Source: Gorsachius magnificus (Eukaryota; Chordata; Aves; Pelecaniformes; Ardeidae). Taken from it: a stretch of DNA of 64,000 nt. A program made the position numbers and the translations under genes. The notes under the pieces were generated by a model. It searched no databases. It was given only the letters and a program-made list of their open reading frames with translations, and was not told the DNA's origin. Shown one piece after another: positions 12,091 through 26,064 of this stretch (the stretch's first letter is position 1; each line of letters opens with the position of its first letter). The stretch covers positions 7,997,821-8,061,820 of the forward strand of contig CM067081.1 in NCBI GenBank assembly GCA_034008185.1. The letters are read 5' to 3'.

Positions 12091-14499
12091 TTGTGTTACT
12101 ATTTAATAACATAATTATTTTAAGGTATTTGATGAATTAGATTAATGACACCAGTTCTTGGGACCACCACTACTTTCTCATCAATGGGGATTAGGGAGAG
12201 AGGATGATATTGGCACAGGGCTCTAGAGCAGAATCTTTTGTAGAAAGCAACACGCCATTTGCATGGGTATTCAAGGGCAACCAAGCCTTGTGTAACCCTA
12301 AAGAGCTACACAAATGAAAGTGTGCTGAAATGTATGCAGGACATATGGGTAAGGAGACTACAATGTCCAGAATGTTAATGATTGATGCAGGACGCTGCTT
12401 CCAACTCGCGGCTGAATTCCCACAGCCTCTGTGCAAGCACACAAGGGTCACTACACCGCTGCAGTCAGGCTAATTTGCGTCTGCTATGCCAAGCACTACT
12501 GCTTGGGGCCACCCCACTTAAGTTTAGGGATCCTTGGGATCCCTCCAAAGGCCATGAAGGAACAGCTGAGAAGGGGCTGGTGGCTTTCCACTGATCCTAG
12601 CAGGAAGTTAAGGTAATGGCGCTTGAAAAAGGTGTGAATGGTGGGCCTCCCTGGTACTTACTGCCCTAGTGTCCTTCCATATCTGTTAGTATCTGTGCAG
12701 CCTTTTTCTTCACAACAGCCCGCTGGGAGCAAGGCTAATCATCAACATGATGCATATAACTGCACCTGCGTGTAGCTGCCATTCAGGGAGGCTCGTGTCA
12801 TCTTTATTGAAATTCTCATCATTCCCTTTTCAATCCTATGTGCTTAATATGGGAATTGTATCTTCCAAAACACATCTAGCTATGTTTTGAGGTTTTTGAA
12901 ATGCCTGGCAAATGAACATGGGACCTGTCAAACAAACAGTAAAAAGCAGGGATATGATGAAATTGAGTCCTCAACTTGTCCCACATAAATGCAACCACAT
13001 TTATTGTATTTTAAATGAATTTCTACTGTTTAGTTGTATTCACTTCTTTATTTTATGTGAAAATTTCAAATAATTATTACAAAATTGGCAATTAGTCCAC
13101 TTTGGGGAAAATGCATTTAAGTGCTGAAATATTTAAAACCAGAATTGGAGCACATTTGTATTTTTTCCTATTGTAACACCTTGGACTCAGCTTCTGGACT
13201 GATTTCGTTTTACACAATCCAACCACAGACAGCAAGCTGTGAATTAGTCCTGCTAAATAACGCCGCTTAAAGACAGCGGAAGGGAATAAGTGCACGATTC
13301 TTTCTGTGGATTTTTGAACATCCAAATAGGCAATACTGAGGCTGAACTTATTCAGCGTCAATGGAGACAAATTCATCCAATAGTCACAGAGAAAAAACAT
13401 CTTTAGAAAATAAAAGATGCCCGGTTAAAATAACTCTTGAGAAAGTAGCTCCCTTAAACCATAAGGTGGCATTTTAAAAAATGAACACCGTGACTTTTTG
13501 TTTTGAGAAGGGACTTTAAGGCATATCTATACACAAATGTAGGCATTCAGAAACACAGAACATATAGGGATTCCTAAGCAACTTAAGAAATCACAGAAGT
13601 CGTCATAGAGGCTGGCTTGGGTACTGATGTTCATGCAGATGGGAATTGAAGCATCTTGTTATTGCTGATTTCGGTGAGAATTAGGTATGTAAGAGCTATG
13701 CCCGTCACTCCCTAAACACCATCTTTAGAAATTCAAGTACTTCTTTAACTCTGGCACCTAGGCCTTTCTAAAAATAAGCGTAGAGACCTTTAGTCACACA
13801 CAGGAACACATATTGCAGTGGTTGACAAGATGCAGCCCAGATGCATACAACTGCATACCCATTAGGCTTGACTGTGTTGTGCTGCTTCTGAAAGCAGCTC
13901 CAGAACTGCAATATTTTATAGTTTTATATTATAAGGCAAACCAAAATCAGCATAAACTGGGTTGATTAACTGTCTACAACTCAAATGCAATGTCTCAATG
14001 TTGGTTGTCCCTGACTGTGAATCAAACTCCTGAGACCTTTAAATTATTTAGGATCTTTTGGAGATGATACAAATTAGTTGTGGTTTTTCTTTATCACTTT
14101 TAATTAACAAATTAAAGTATTAACTGGAAGAGTTGCCTATAACTTCTTTTTAATCCTGACTCATGTTGTCTTTGAGTAAATGATCCAGTCGTATAACTGT
14201 TGTAATTAATGAAAGAAAAATGATGCTGCCTTTCAGCCTCAGCTTTCATGTTATTTTGCGTGGATGAATCTCTGACCCTAATAAGCACAAACATTCCTAT
14301 AGACTCTCTTATGTGCTTGCCCTTTTTTAATGAGGAATTTTCTATGTTGGACACAATTAAAATGATTAGGAAGATGAACCTTTTAAAAAAATTAGAGTGA
14401 TGATTGCAGGGGAATCTTAACCTGTAAAGGCACAAAATCTCTACAGTTCAAGTGTTTAATTTTGTGAAGTTACAGAAGTCTTTCGGGTTAAGATGCGAT

Positions 14500-14620
14500 G
14501 CTTCAGGTTAGAGCTGCTGGGCTTTATTTCTAGTTGTCCTGCTGACTAATTCTCTTTAGTTGAACAAATCACTTAATTCTATTTGCTTTGCTTTACCTAT
14601 CAGAAAAATAATCTTGCTCA
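14500..14620 (+). repeat. MIR-like SINE relic
   Basis: The block contains CTGCTGACTAATTCTCTTTAG, then AACAAATCACTTAATTCT and TTACCTATCAGAAAAATAAT. These match the order of the MIR 3' region (tissue of 'actagctgtgtgacc', 'caagtcacttaacct', 'tcatctgtaaaatg'). Identity is low, so the family assignment is tentative and an ancient amniote SINE of another family is possible. Confidence 0.5.
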
Positions 14621-15303
14621 GTTATATTGAGAAGGATAAATGATATTATTAAAGAGAATAGAAGAGTTTTTAAAAGGGAAAAAATAAGGGGTTTGTTTCT
14701 CTTCTGTCATTTGGGAAATGTTTCATATTTTCAGAATGTATGGTTTGATTTTCAGAGATCCTGTGCTTTGTTGTACTACAGATCCTCTTTTGTTCATATT
14801 CTGCACTCATGAAAATTAAACTGTATATTCTCAGCTCATAAAAAGGACAGACATATTAACATCTTAGTTAAGTAGCAGTATTTTCATTGCTATGTCTTTA
14901 GACGTAGAGAAGAAAAAAAAATCAGTTATCAGTAAGAAAACATCTGTAAATCACTATTGTTAATTTTTTTCCTGTTGTTATGATTACAAACTGAGCTACA
15001 GAGAGACACTTGGGAACAAGGGAAAGATGTTTCTTTCCTTTCCACACCTATAAGCAAGCTCTGAACCTCAGTCTCTAAGACACAGGAAACGTTCCTGAAG
15101 TATCGAATGCCAGCTTCTATGGCTTTTGGGGATTAATGGTGAAGACCAGAACCAGGAGACTAGAAAGGTGTCAGCCCACTTTTAACTGGTTCCTGTCTGA
15201 GGTTACTGCCAGCTTCAGATTATCTCATGAAAATCCAGTCAGTTCATAACTAAGTCCACAACATAACTGTGCTGTTTGTAACGGTCATTTCTTTGAGACA
15301 TGT

Positions 15304-15600
15304 TGTCCTGGTTTCGGCTGGGACAGTTAGTTTTCTTCCTAGTAGCTGGCATAGCGCTGGGTTTTGGATTTAGTATGAGAATAATGTTGATAACTCCCTG
15401 ATGGTTCAGTTGCTGCTGAGCAGGGCTTACACCAGTCAAGGGCTTTTCAGCTTCCCCTGCTCTGCCAGGGGCATGAGAAGCTGAGAGGGGGCACAGCCAG
15501 AACAGCTGACCCCGACTGGCCCAAGGGCTGTTCCAGATCATACAGCATCATGCCCGGTATATAAACTGGGGGAGTTGGCCAGGGGACAGCCAACTCCCCC
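15304..15600 (+). mobile_element. truncated ERVL-type LTR, sense to DLG2
   Basis: The 5' part of an avian endogenous-retrovirus LTR. It starts TGTCCTGGTTTCGGCTGGG and runs through U3 to a TATA box (GTATATAAAC at 15558-15567), where the similarity to the complete related LTR at 59168-59791 (opposite strand) ends soon after. The polyadenylation region and 3' end are missing. At the break, 15568-15579 (GGGGGAGTTGGC) is repeated as an exact inverted copy at 15589-15600, giving a 12-bp stem with a 9-base loop. There are no retroviral coding regions. The orientation is that of DLG2, so the surviving U3/TATA would point into the gene. Confidence 0.85.
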
Positions 15601-16261
15601 CATAAAATTGTTTATTTTCAGTGTATGTAAGCAACCTTCTCAATCATTTTGTTCTGGTCTCTGAAAATACCCTTGAAGCAGTTCTTCCAAAACAATAGAG
15701 CACTAAAACTCCAGACACAATGTCCAAATGCTTTTGAGTGTTGGGAGAAATTTAAACCCGTATTTTTAATACTGGCTCCATCTCTAGTTCAAGTGTATTC
15801 AGAATAAATGACAAAAAATTTGACAGAGTGTCACTCTGCATAGGAGTGCTATAGCAATAAGCTAATGGAGCCATTCACTAATTCAATCTTGTCCACAGTG
15901 AGAAGAGTTAATGACAATTATTACCTGACAACTATCTAAAGGCCAATATGAGAAATGGCTTTGGAGATTTCAGCTTCATTCCTGTGGACAAGTTTCCACA
16001 TCATAAAAATCATCACTCCATCTGTCACAGTAATTGCTAAACTCTCGGCTCATCAGAAAAACCAAGAATAGATTTAAACTGGAGAACAAATTACTCTTTT
16101 TACCCCAAGAGAGAGTTCTCTGAGCTTAGAAATTAAATATTCCCGTGGAGACAGGGCAAATAAAGCTACCCTGTGGCTACTAACGGGGGAAGGGAACCTA
16201 CCTGTTGGGGGAAGAATAATTTCCAGGGTTGTAGCTGCACACAAAAGAGCAGAAAGCTTAC

Positions 16262-16370
16262 TGGTTAGAGCAAAGAGCTGCAAACTGAGAAATTTGCCTG
16301 TACCACTGACAGCTTGTATGACCCTGGCAAATTAAGACTTTCCTTCTATTTTGTCCAATTGTGAAATACA
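16262..16370 (+). repeat. MIR-like SINE relic
   Basis: The sequence ACCACTGACAGCTTGTATG followed by ACCCTGGCAAATTAAGACTTTCCTTC and TTTTGTCCAATTGTGAAATAC follows the MIR 3' pattern (ccactgactagctgtgtgaccttgggcaa...). It is diverged and its limits are uncertain. Confidence 0.45.
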
Positions 16371-16787
16371 TGACACATCCGCAGACACCACCAGCAGCCC
16401 TCAGAGTTAAAAGATATTTCCAACGGGTGCACATATGCATGAATTTCTGCACTGCATGAAAAGGACTGATCATTAGTACCAAGTGGAGTGATAGGAGGCA
16501 TCATGGAAAGCAGGTGGGACCTTTAATTATAGCAGTGTAATTTGTCATGGAAATGAAAGAGAATTATAACAACGGTAATAATGAACCTTCCCTAGTCTTA
16601 TTTTACACCACAGGTATCCCACTGGAGTAATGTATTGCTGACTCAGGCCCCCAGATTATTTTCTATCTATTTATCACCATTTATTATTGTTGACATAAAC
16701 TTTATATGTAGATACTTGCAAGTATGTCCATTTCTGTTAGTTTTGCCAAGTCAGGTAAGATCTGACTTTGAACAGGATACATCTAAA

Positions 16788-17485
16788 AATGAGAGCAGCC
16801 CTGCAGAGAAGGACTTGGGAGTACCGGTGGATGAAAAGCTGGACATGAGCCAGCAATGTGCACTTGCAGCCCAGAAAGCCAACCGTACTCTGGACTGAAT
16901 CAAAAGCAACATGGCCAGCAGCGTGAGAGAGGGGATTCTGCCCCTCTACCCCACTCTGGTGAGACCTCACCTGGAGCCCTGCATCCAGCTCTGGGGTCCT
17001 CAGCCAGGAAAGACACGGACCTGTTGGAGCAGGTACAGAGGAGGGCCACAAAAATGATTGGAGGGGTGGAACACCTCTCCTATGAGGAAAGGCTGAGAGA
17101 GTTGGGGTTGTTTAGCCTGGAAAAGAGAAGGCTTTGGGAACACTTTATTATGGCCTTTCAGTACTTAAAGGGAGCCTATAAGAAAGATAGGGACAGACTT
17201 TATACTAGAGCCTGTTGCAATAGTACAAGGGGTAATGGTTTTAAACTAAAAAAGGGTAGATTTAGACTAGATACAAGGGTGAATTTTTTTAAAATGAGGG
17301 TGGTGAAACACTGGCACACGTTGCCCAGAGAGGTGGTCGATGCCCCATCCCTGGAACTATTCAAGGCCAGGTTGGACGGGGCTCTGAGCAACCTGACTGA
17401 GTTGAAGATGTCCCTGCAGGGGGGTTGGGCTAGGGGACCTCTAAAGGTCCCTTCCAACCCAAACTGTTCTATGATTCTGTGATTG
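16788..17485 (+). mobile_element. CR1 LINE, 3' part, sense to DLG2
   Basis: A 5'-truncated CR1 retrotransposon. It begins in the C-terminal region of ORF2 (CTGCAGAGAAGGACTTGGGAG, then a MSQQCA-type segment) and continues through the typical RRATKMIGG...[20 protein letters not shown] stretch and a VVKHWHTLPREVVDAPSLE segment. It ends in the CR1 3' end (GGTCCCTTCCAACCCAAAC) plus the octamer-like tail TTCTATGATTCTGTGATT at 17467-17484. A long open frame at 16856-17482 is CR1-derived, changes register relative to ORF2 near its start, and carries no reverse-transcriptase motifs. No target-site duplication is apparent, as usual for CR1. Confidence 0.92.
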
Positions 17486-20400
17486 TGAAAATATGCTTGT
17501 GATATAGAAATCAGGAGAAATCTTTGTGGAGTCTGCACTAGGCCAAAGGTACTGCAAGCCCATTTGAGGACACTGTTGTGGAAGGTGTTGCAAAACTCAA
17601 TGAGCTGTTTAAGCTACATCCTCATCTCTTGTAGTTGCCAATTTCACAGCCTTTACTTCTTCTGTCCAAAAAGTATAAAATACTAATTAATATAATAGAA
17701 ACACAGAAGCACTAAGATTTAAAAAAACTCCTGACTTGATGGGAACCACCTCCTGGGTCTACTTTAAAATTTCCACATATTTTTGTTTTCCATTTCAGAA
17801 AATGAAAATTGATTTCAGTAGCCAAAGGCTAAAACAGTGGGAATAGATTCTCCTGCCATTTCTTTGTTTTTAAAAGGACATATAACCATCATTAGGAAAA
17901 ATGTAACCAAATGGTTATATATTTCTCATGTTACTGCAGAAATATTTGATGATCAGTATTCATCATATTTCCTATTTCAAAAAGCATTTTTGTTCTTTGA
18001 AAATACTGACTATATCATTGGAACCACCTGTTTGCAAAGACTTCAGTGTGATAGAAATAATGATAACCATAACCTTCAAAACTTCAAGGTGTTTATCTAA
18101 ATTTGAGTTGGAATCGAAAGAACTTTGGGGCTGTTGCTTTACGTTGTTCCCTGATTCAGTCTGGCAACACAAGTACTACAAAGGGGCTTATGAAAATGGG
18201 GAAAATTGTGGGAAACTAAACTGTCCTTTACCTCCACATTACATTTTAGTACATGTGTTACAGCTAGTGAAAATTTTTTAAATACCATCTGGCCTTTGAA
18301 TAAATACCATCCTTATTTTATGCTAAACATTCATTTTGGTGTGGAGAGGACTGCAGAGCTTTTTTTCTTAGTGATTTAAATTAATTTCCATGTAAATACA
18401 GCTATAAATGTTTGTAGTAAGACAAATTGACACAGGAGTTCATCACAAGCCGTATTCATTATAAGCTTCTGTATCACTATGAAGTCAATGGGAAAAGTGT
18501 TTTTGGTTTTGCTAAGAAAGAAAACAAGAAAACACACATTAGGCATGCAGAAAGGGTTACAAGCTCTAAACATCCCTGAATTTTGTGAAAGTCTAGTTAT
18601 GCAAGTGACCTTTTTGGGTTGAACCTAAATTCAGCCAAGCTGTCATTGTGAATTTGCATGTAGAATTTGTTAATGTTTTGGGATCTTAAACAATTTATTC
18701 TTTAAAAGGTTTTTATTTCATTTTCAAAGAATAGCAGTGGAAGCAGCTAGCTTATCTGATTTTTTTAAAATAATGCTTATAGTGCATAAACCCACTACTG
18801 TTACTGCACAAAAAGCAAGGTCAGTGGAAGTGACAAGATACTAAAATGCATTTTTTTAGCTGACAAAGGAAAGGAGAGGAAGATTTAGTTTGACTTTCAG
18901 AATTAAAATTTCAATATTGTTAAGGAAATACTGGAACAGAAACATTACAATCCCCAAGGAGATGCGTAGACAATTTCTTTTTCCGGAGTATTTCCATACT
19001 CCATGCAGAAAATGAATCATTCCACAGATAATTGGAGTTGCTTGCTGTATCTTTTGAGGATCATTATCGTTCTTGTTTTTATGCTGTTGAAATCACTACA
19101 CTGACAAAGCGAGGAGCAGGGAAAAGGCTATAACTCTACAATGAGAGAGTACACTTTTGTGTATGGTCTTGCACATCACAAATTGCTTTTGATTTGATTA
19201 CACTCATTTTAGCAAATCTGAATTCTGAATAGCAACGACTGTATCCTTAAGACAAGCCTTCCAAAAAGCAGCCTGAAACCATCATACACAGTGTAAAGAG
19301 GAAGCGTATCAGCATGCACACCTGAAATGCACTGAAGCCCCCATGGCGGGAGTACACAGTTCGGAAACCAAGTGTCACTTGCTACTCCTCACTGGTAGTA
19401 GGGTGCATCTGCGCAGCCCAACGCAAGACAGTTCAGATACTCCTGAGCTGGTTCTAGACAAGTTAGGTCAGCTGATGAAGCAGTCTAACCTGCTTCCAAT
19501 AAATGCCCACATTGATTAATAGCTGACTTGGGTATAATCAGCAATATGTGTAGACAGTTCAGTTGCTGCTCTGATGAAGATTGCATAAGCTATAATCAGA
19601 ACTCAGCCTACTCAGGGTACAGTGACTAAGAGTTGCAGGTAGGAGGACTTATGTAGTATCTTTGGCAAGAGTGTGGCTATACAGGCTTGGTTGGAAGCAG
19701 AAGTCATACAGGTTTGGTTAGGACGCAAACACATAATACTGTAATTGCACCAGGCAGAAGAGAAAATGCTTTTAACATTTCAGATTCAGCAGCATGAGTG
19801 AAGGTTGTTAATTTTTCATATCAAGCCTTTACAACCATTTTATATATCATACTACTTCAGTGAAAGTGTATAAAAAGTCTCGTTTTATGAAGACATCTAA
19901 AGTAGGCAGTGAATTGATGAGTGTCATTGAAGTCACAGGTGCTGCCTAGAATCTTGAGGCTCAAATGATTGAAACTGCTCCTGGTTGGCATGTGCACAGC
20001 AATTAGAAAGGGAAGTATGCAAAGAGGGAAATTTACTCCTGATGGAAATTTTAGTATATTTTGCCTGGGTTCCCAGACACCCCTTGCAGTCATCACTCTA
20101 CAATTAGCATTCACATTGGTTTGCCATGGATTACAGAATGGAGTCTTTCAGCTAGAGTACTGGAAGGTTGCAATTTGGAACCAAAAATTCAAGATCCAAA
20201 CCATACTGGCAGTGATCAGAATACTGTAACCATGTTCAGCCTATAAAGAAGTAGGCCTTGTCTGTCTTATTTTTTTTTCTGATACAATCTTGTACAATGC
20301 CATAGTGCTTTGAATTACTGACAAGAAGGGTAGAGTTTTCTGTTTTGTCAAAAGTGGGATTAGGCAGCAGGTGTCTGTAAAGGAAGATCCGTACAATGCC

Positions 20401-21137
20401 AAAACCAAAATCATATCTCAGTGAAGTAAGAAGGAGAATTGCATTACTTTGGTGTAGCTTGGATAATCCAAGAATAAACATGGCAACATAATACTATAAG
20501 CAGGTTCATACTTTCATGTCAAGGTTAACTCTCAAATCACACATCATCGACTTTTGTAGCGTCTCAAAGATTGTTTCTCAGAAAGTCACCATCTATTTGA
20601 ATGTACTACTGCGTATCCCTCACAAAGAATAGCATCACATGGAAAGTAAATTCTTAAATTATTAGAATCGTAAATGTATTTGCTGTTAACTTAAATAAAT
20701 CAAGCAGCAGGGATCATTGCTGAGGAGTAAACCTTAAAAAGCAATGCTGCCATATGAAATTATAGTTCTTAGTAATCAGCACTGTGATAAGAGAGAGGAC
20801 TTTTATAAAGGTTAATGTAAATTAGCTCTTCAGGAGGATAGAATATGACATATATTCTCACATCAGATTTATATAATTTTGTCCAAGTCAACCTTTAATG
20901 TTTAATTTTTCCAATTCTACTATTCTTGCATTACCACTTTACAATGAAAAAAATCAACTTAATTAGTGTCAACTGACAGAAATGCAACATTGATGTAACT
21001 TAGGAAATGACATATTTTCTTCAGCTTGCCCACAGAAATAGTGACTAGCACAAATTAATTTTAGTCTTGTCTACCTAAATGTGTTAATATTGCTCCCATC
21101 ACTGTAACAGTATGGACATGTTATTTATCTTTGGCTG

Positions 21138-21235
21138 TTTTAGAGACAGGGAGCGGGCAAACAGAGAGGGTAAATGGCTTTACTAAGGTCCTAAAGGAAA
21201 TCCACAGTGAAGCTGGGAAGTTTCAGACTCACTTT
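21138..21235 (-). repeat. MIR-like SINE relic, reversed
   Basis: The + strand reads TTTTAGAGACAGGGAGCGGG, CAGAGAGGGTAAATGGCTTTACTAAGGTCC, then GTGAAGCTGGGAAGTTTCAGACTC. This matches the reverse complement of the MIR 3' region (acagatgaggaaactgaggc..gagaggttaagtgacttgcc..aaggtcaca..gagctggga). Diverged. Confidence 0.45.
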
Positions 21236-24200
21236 CCAAAAGGGGCAACAAACAAAGCACACAAAACAAGAATTCAAATTTTAGTAGCATACATATGAAT
21301 TTAAATCAATGTAATTATCTTTTTGAAGATTTGAGATAGCTTCAATTGACTTGTAAAATAAATTGCTGGAAAAAAGAAAAGTAGAAGCAGCCATTTGATT
21401 TGGGAATATTGATTCACAGGTTCATTAACCAATATGCAGAAATTTGGTAGTATTGTAAAGGGACTTTCTAACAAGAAAAAGCAAAGTGAATTATAATAGG
21501 TCCTAATAAAATTTTTAAAGTGTGTTAGCATTTCGTCTGTCAAGGCTTAAACCAGTCTCTAAGTAGAGAATAGGATGAGCTGTGATGTCAGAAGAAATTA
21601 TGTATATTTTCTTCTGTAAAATGCTGGCTGTTTTACCTCTGGTCTCAGTCAGAGGTGTCCATAGTGTAACACTGTAAAATATTTATTGGTCTGGATTGCG
21701 ACCTGTGAAATGCATAAATTGAAATCATTGTTCTTTCCAACACTAATTTATATATTTGCATTTGCATTGAAAAGGAAGAGCTGGTGTTTGGGACTGATGT
21801 GTAGCAATGTCTGATTGGTATATAAAAGGATTCTGTAGTTACAGTAGCTGTCATAGGTTTAATAGTAAGATGGAGATTTAAATGAATTTAGATGCCTCAA
21901 AGGTGTAGAATGTCTCCAGGCCTATCTTTGGGCCAGGAGGAAAATGAGCAATCAAACTGTTCCACTTAAGTTGGATACAAAAATGAGCACTTTATAATCA
22001 GAAGGAACTGATGAGTGAAAGAATCTTCTTTGGGTTTCTTGATGTATGTTTGCATAGTTGTATTTGGAGAATTCCACTGGTTAAAAATACAATTATTTAA
22101 GCAGATATTTTCTATAATAGTAGACATCCCAGATAAGTTGGAAGAGAGGCATAACTTGGAATAAAATAGTATATCAAAGGAATTCTAAACACAAGAGCCT
22201 ATTGCCATGGAATTTCTTGCCAATCTTGCAAATGCAAGATTTGAAAATGTGGATGACCATCCAATGCATGGGCATATCCTCCATCAGTTTTTTTGTGTCA
22301 TCCAAGTACTCCATATTTCATATGTGAAGTGTTTCATTGATTGCAGGGTATTAGTAGCTTTTCAGCAGAACTGCTCTGTCCTCAAAAATAACACACAGAG
22401 AACTGAAGCAAAAAGCTGCAATGCTAGCTCAGATCATGTTCACAAGATAAATACAGACAGAAGACGCCCATCTCCAAAAATAGCTTCCTTGCATCACTAT
22501 TTCTTTATATAGTGCTAAATGACAATGGAATTCAGTTTTTACTCCTAGCTAGGATAGGAATAGTTGCTGGTATAAATCCAGTTGTGACCATATTTATTGT
22601 TTCATGCTTCTTTGTGGTTCCCTGTCTGTCTGTTATTCCTTTGCTTTCTCTTAGATAGCAGGTGTTCTTTTTTTCTCTCAGTGTACCCAGTGCAATTGGT
22701 TCTGGCTAAAATATTTGGGAACCAAAGTACAGAGGCACTTGCAGAGAGCAATTATTAGTTCGAAGCAGCAAAGAGAGGTTTAGTTCTAGATAAAGCTCGT
22801 TATCTAATAAATGGAAGCTGAAAGTAGAAGAAACATGGCAGCACCTTCACCCTTCACACTAAAGCAACCTTGAAATAACCCAAGAACCTTGGGTTTGCTG
22901 CTGACTGATGAGAAGATTGTAACTATAAGAAATGATCCCTAATCTACAAGAAATATTTGAAAAGTTTAGTGAAGGAAACTCAGGATGTTGTCCAGGACTT
23001 ATTCTATTAAGTGTCTTGATATAAATCATTTCCCAGAAGGATCACAAATGGACTGTTTATTGGCTCAGCCATGTATGCATGCTTACTAATGTTGCAAATC
23101 TTTTAAAACCAGTTTCCAGTGTTCTACTCAAATGATTTATCTATTAAGTTTGTAACTAGACAATTTACCTTAATGTCTGTCACAGACTTAGAGTAAAATT
23201 CTTCATAAATTCCTTTCACAGTTATTTCCTAAATAGCTAAATTTCTCTTCAAAGATTGAATTAAACAAACATCTTTAAATAAATGGTGGTTTATATGTCG
23301 ATTTAGAGGTATAAGGATTGACATAATGGAGCATATAAATAATTTATCTACCCCATCATTTATCTAATCCAATCTATGGCCTATAATCAAAGACAGGCAA
23401 AATTAATTACTAATGTACTTGGATAACATTACAGTGATCTATTATGGGAGATGATTATGCTTGACACTCCCACTGTGACTAACCCCAAGCATAAGAAGAA
23501 TTAATAGATTTTTAAAAATATTTTTATATCTAGTTCTAGTATATACTTGTTTCTTAGATATCATAGTGTAAAATGTTGAATGTTTCCCATGAAATACTGA
23601 GTAACTCCAGCTTCTCTCAAAAAAATTCCAAGAATCATGGTTCATGTAGATTAGATCAGAAACCAAAGATCTTAAGCTGTTGAATTTCTTCACTATTCAT
23701 CTTTCATTTTGACAATACATTCTTTATACTTCTGCATTTTCAAATTACCATTCACTGCTGTTTGTATGTATTCTCTTGGGATGTCACCTGTTTACGTTAT
23801 TTCTACTTTTGCTTTTCTCTGTGTGTATTTCTCCAGGATTTTTGGTTTTGTGTTTGGTATAATTGCACATGCACACATGCATGCTGGGCTGATTTGAATG
23901 ACAGAGAAAGCGAGGCTAAATAGCAGCTTATTTAAGACTACATTCTCACCTCTGGTCTGTAAAAAAGGGAGATATCCAACCCATGTTCCCAGTCTATGTA
24001 GAGATAATGTATATCCAAATAGAAGGGATAACATTATCGGAAGGTATCACACAGGTGCAGTAAACATTGTATCAGGAGTAATTGCAATATAAAGTGTGCT
24101 GTTCTGATAGATTTTAGATCATAATGCTAATTTAATGTTCTTTCTTTTGTGATCATTCTTTTTGTTTTAATGAACCACTTCTAGGGAAGCTGAATACATT

Positions 24201-26064
24201 CCTTCTCTGGCTGTTTCACCTTGACAGCGTAATGCATTGCAATGCACGCGGGAGAGTTGCTAAGTACAGAGGAAATGAACTTGGTCTTATGCAGAAACAA
24301 TATTAAAACTTAAATTTCTGTAGGACTGTTTTTATCGTGCAAACCTAGTGATACAGAATCTCATGGGATATAGAAATGTTTCTTAGTGGCGCGGTATGGT
24401 TTGGCATCAGACAGTTTTTCATTGCTGTTTTAAATCACTTTAATTAATTGTTATTATCCATATGCTTTATCTTGAATGAGTAAAATTCAGTGCAATGACT
24501 CTACCATGAACAGGATTATATGTGCTTGTTTTTCTTTGGATGGGGATGGATAAAAACTTTGCAAATTAGTTTAATGGGTTGCAGTTATTTGAGCTCTGCC
24601 ATTAGGCTTATTTAGCTATGATTTCTCTACTCTTTAAAAAAGAAGCAGATACAGTATAAAGGTCCTATGAATTATTTTTCAAGTGTCATCTTCAGTACAA
24701 AGGAAGTTAACAGTCCCTTGAAAAAAGAAAGCAAAGCAAAGCTGTCCTAGGCACTAAATGCACTCTTGCAAGATCCGTGTAACCATTAAAACATAATCTC
24801 TGTTCATTTTGTTCATGACGACTGCTCTGTCAGAGTTCTGTGTTAAAATCACATTATGCTTCCTTTTTTTTTGGATCCTGAATTGGAATTAATTCTCTGA
24901 TTTCTGAAGGGAACACTGAACAGTCTTATAAGTGGTATTCATAACTTTAAATGAACTTCTATGGACTGTGGTGGAAAAATACAGGAAAATGTGAGGTCTT
25001 TCCAGATTTTTCTAGTGTCCATTTAACCATTTGTTTTCTTATCCTCCTCTTGAGTACATACCTCGCATGGAATTGAATTCCGACAAAAATAATCCATTTC
25101 ATTCAGTTTGATTGACAATAATACAGTAGTTCATCTACAAATTCTGGTCTTAATACTTTCTGAAATTCAAGGTCTTACTGGCTGTTAGCATCATTATGAA
25201 CCATTTACTAGCTTACACTATTTCAGAATTTAGGCTGCATTCACAGACTATAAATCAGAGGAGCTTTTTCTTTAGACAATAGGAGCAATTTCCTTACTAG
25301 AAAACTTCCTTAATAATTTTTTTTTTCTTATTCTTCCCCCAACAATGCATCCATTAAATAAATCTATGATGTGCAATTTGGTATTCTTGGACTGAAAATC
25401 TTACATGATTCTTCCTACTGTGCCTATATGAGTTTTCCTAAAACTTCTGAGCTATTCCTTGATTTCTACCTAAGTTTTGGCATTCAAAGTTTCTTAAAAG
25501 TGGACCCATTTTTTCAAGTCCTTGCTAATGTCTTTCAACACTTGCTTGAACTGGAAAAAGATTTTGGTGCAGATACTTGAGTTGTCATTTGCACAGAAAC
25601 CTAATGAGCTTTACGTGCAATAAATATGTTTTCATTATGGAAGCAATGCACAGCTCTGGAAATACAACAAAAGTGGTGTTATGGGACAGTGGTGAGTCCT
25701 GTGTATTGCAGTTGCCACAGAACAGTTACTGATGGAAACTGTTCTATGTACTCCCTGCGCACCCAACTCAATGAGTACCCTGCCGCAGAGGCTCAGCTGT
25801 GGCGGTCCTAGGCCACTGTCTACACCTCTTGGTGCAGGGTGTAAATGCAGTTACACCAGTTGTGTGTAATGGGAAGGAGAGTGGGCCAGTGGAGTGGCTG
25901 AAAATCAGGGAATCAACATTTCTACTTGAAAATTTCTTTCCTACTCTTACCACTTGCATCAATACCCAAAGAAAGACTATACATATATGGATGCATGTAT
26001 TATTGCTTTCCATTTTTAAAAGGAAAAATAATGACATTTGAAATCAAGGATGGTGGATAAGGAC

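Noticed and set aside
16856..17482. 208-codon open frame
   Set aside because: It is the 3' part of a sense CR1 element, out of register at its beginning, without reverse-transcriptase motifs.
22207..22512. 101-codon open frame starting MEFLANLANARFE on the + strand
   Set aside because: No family recognised, no exon signals in a DLG2-compatible frame; likely chance within the 28-kb intron.
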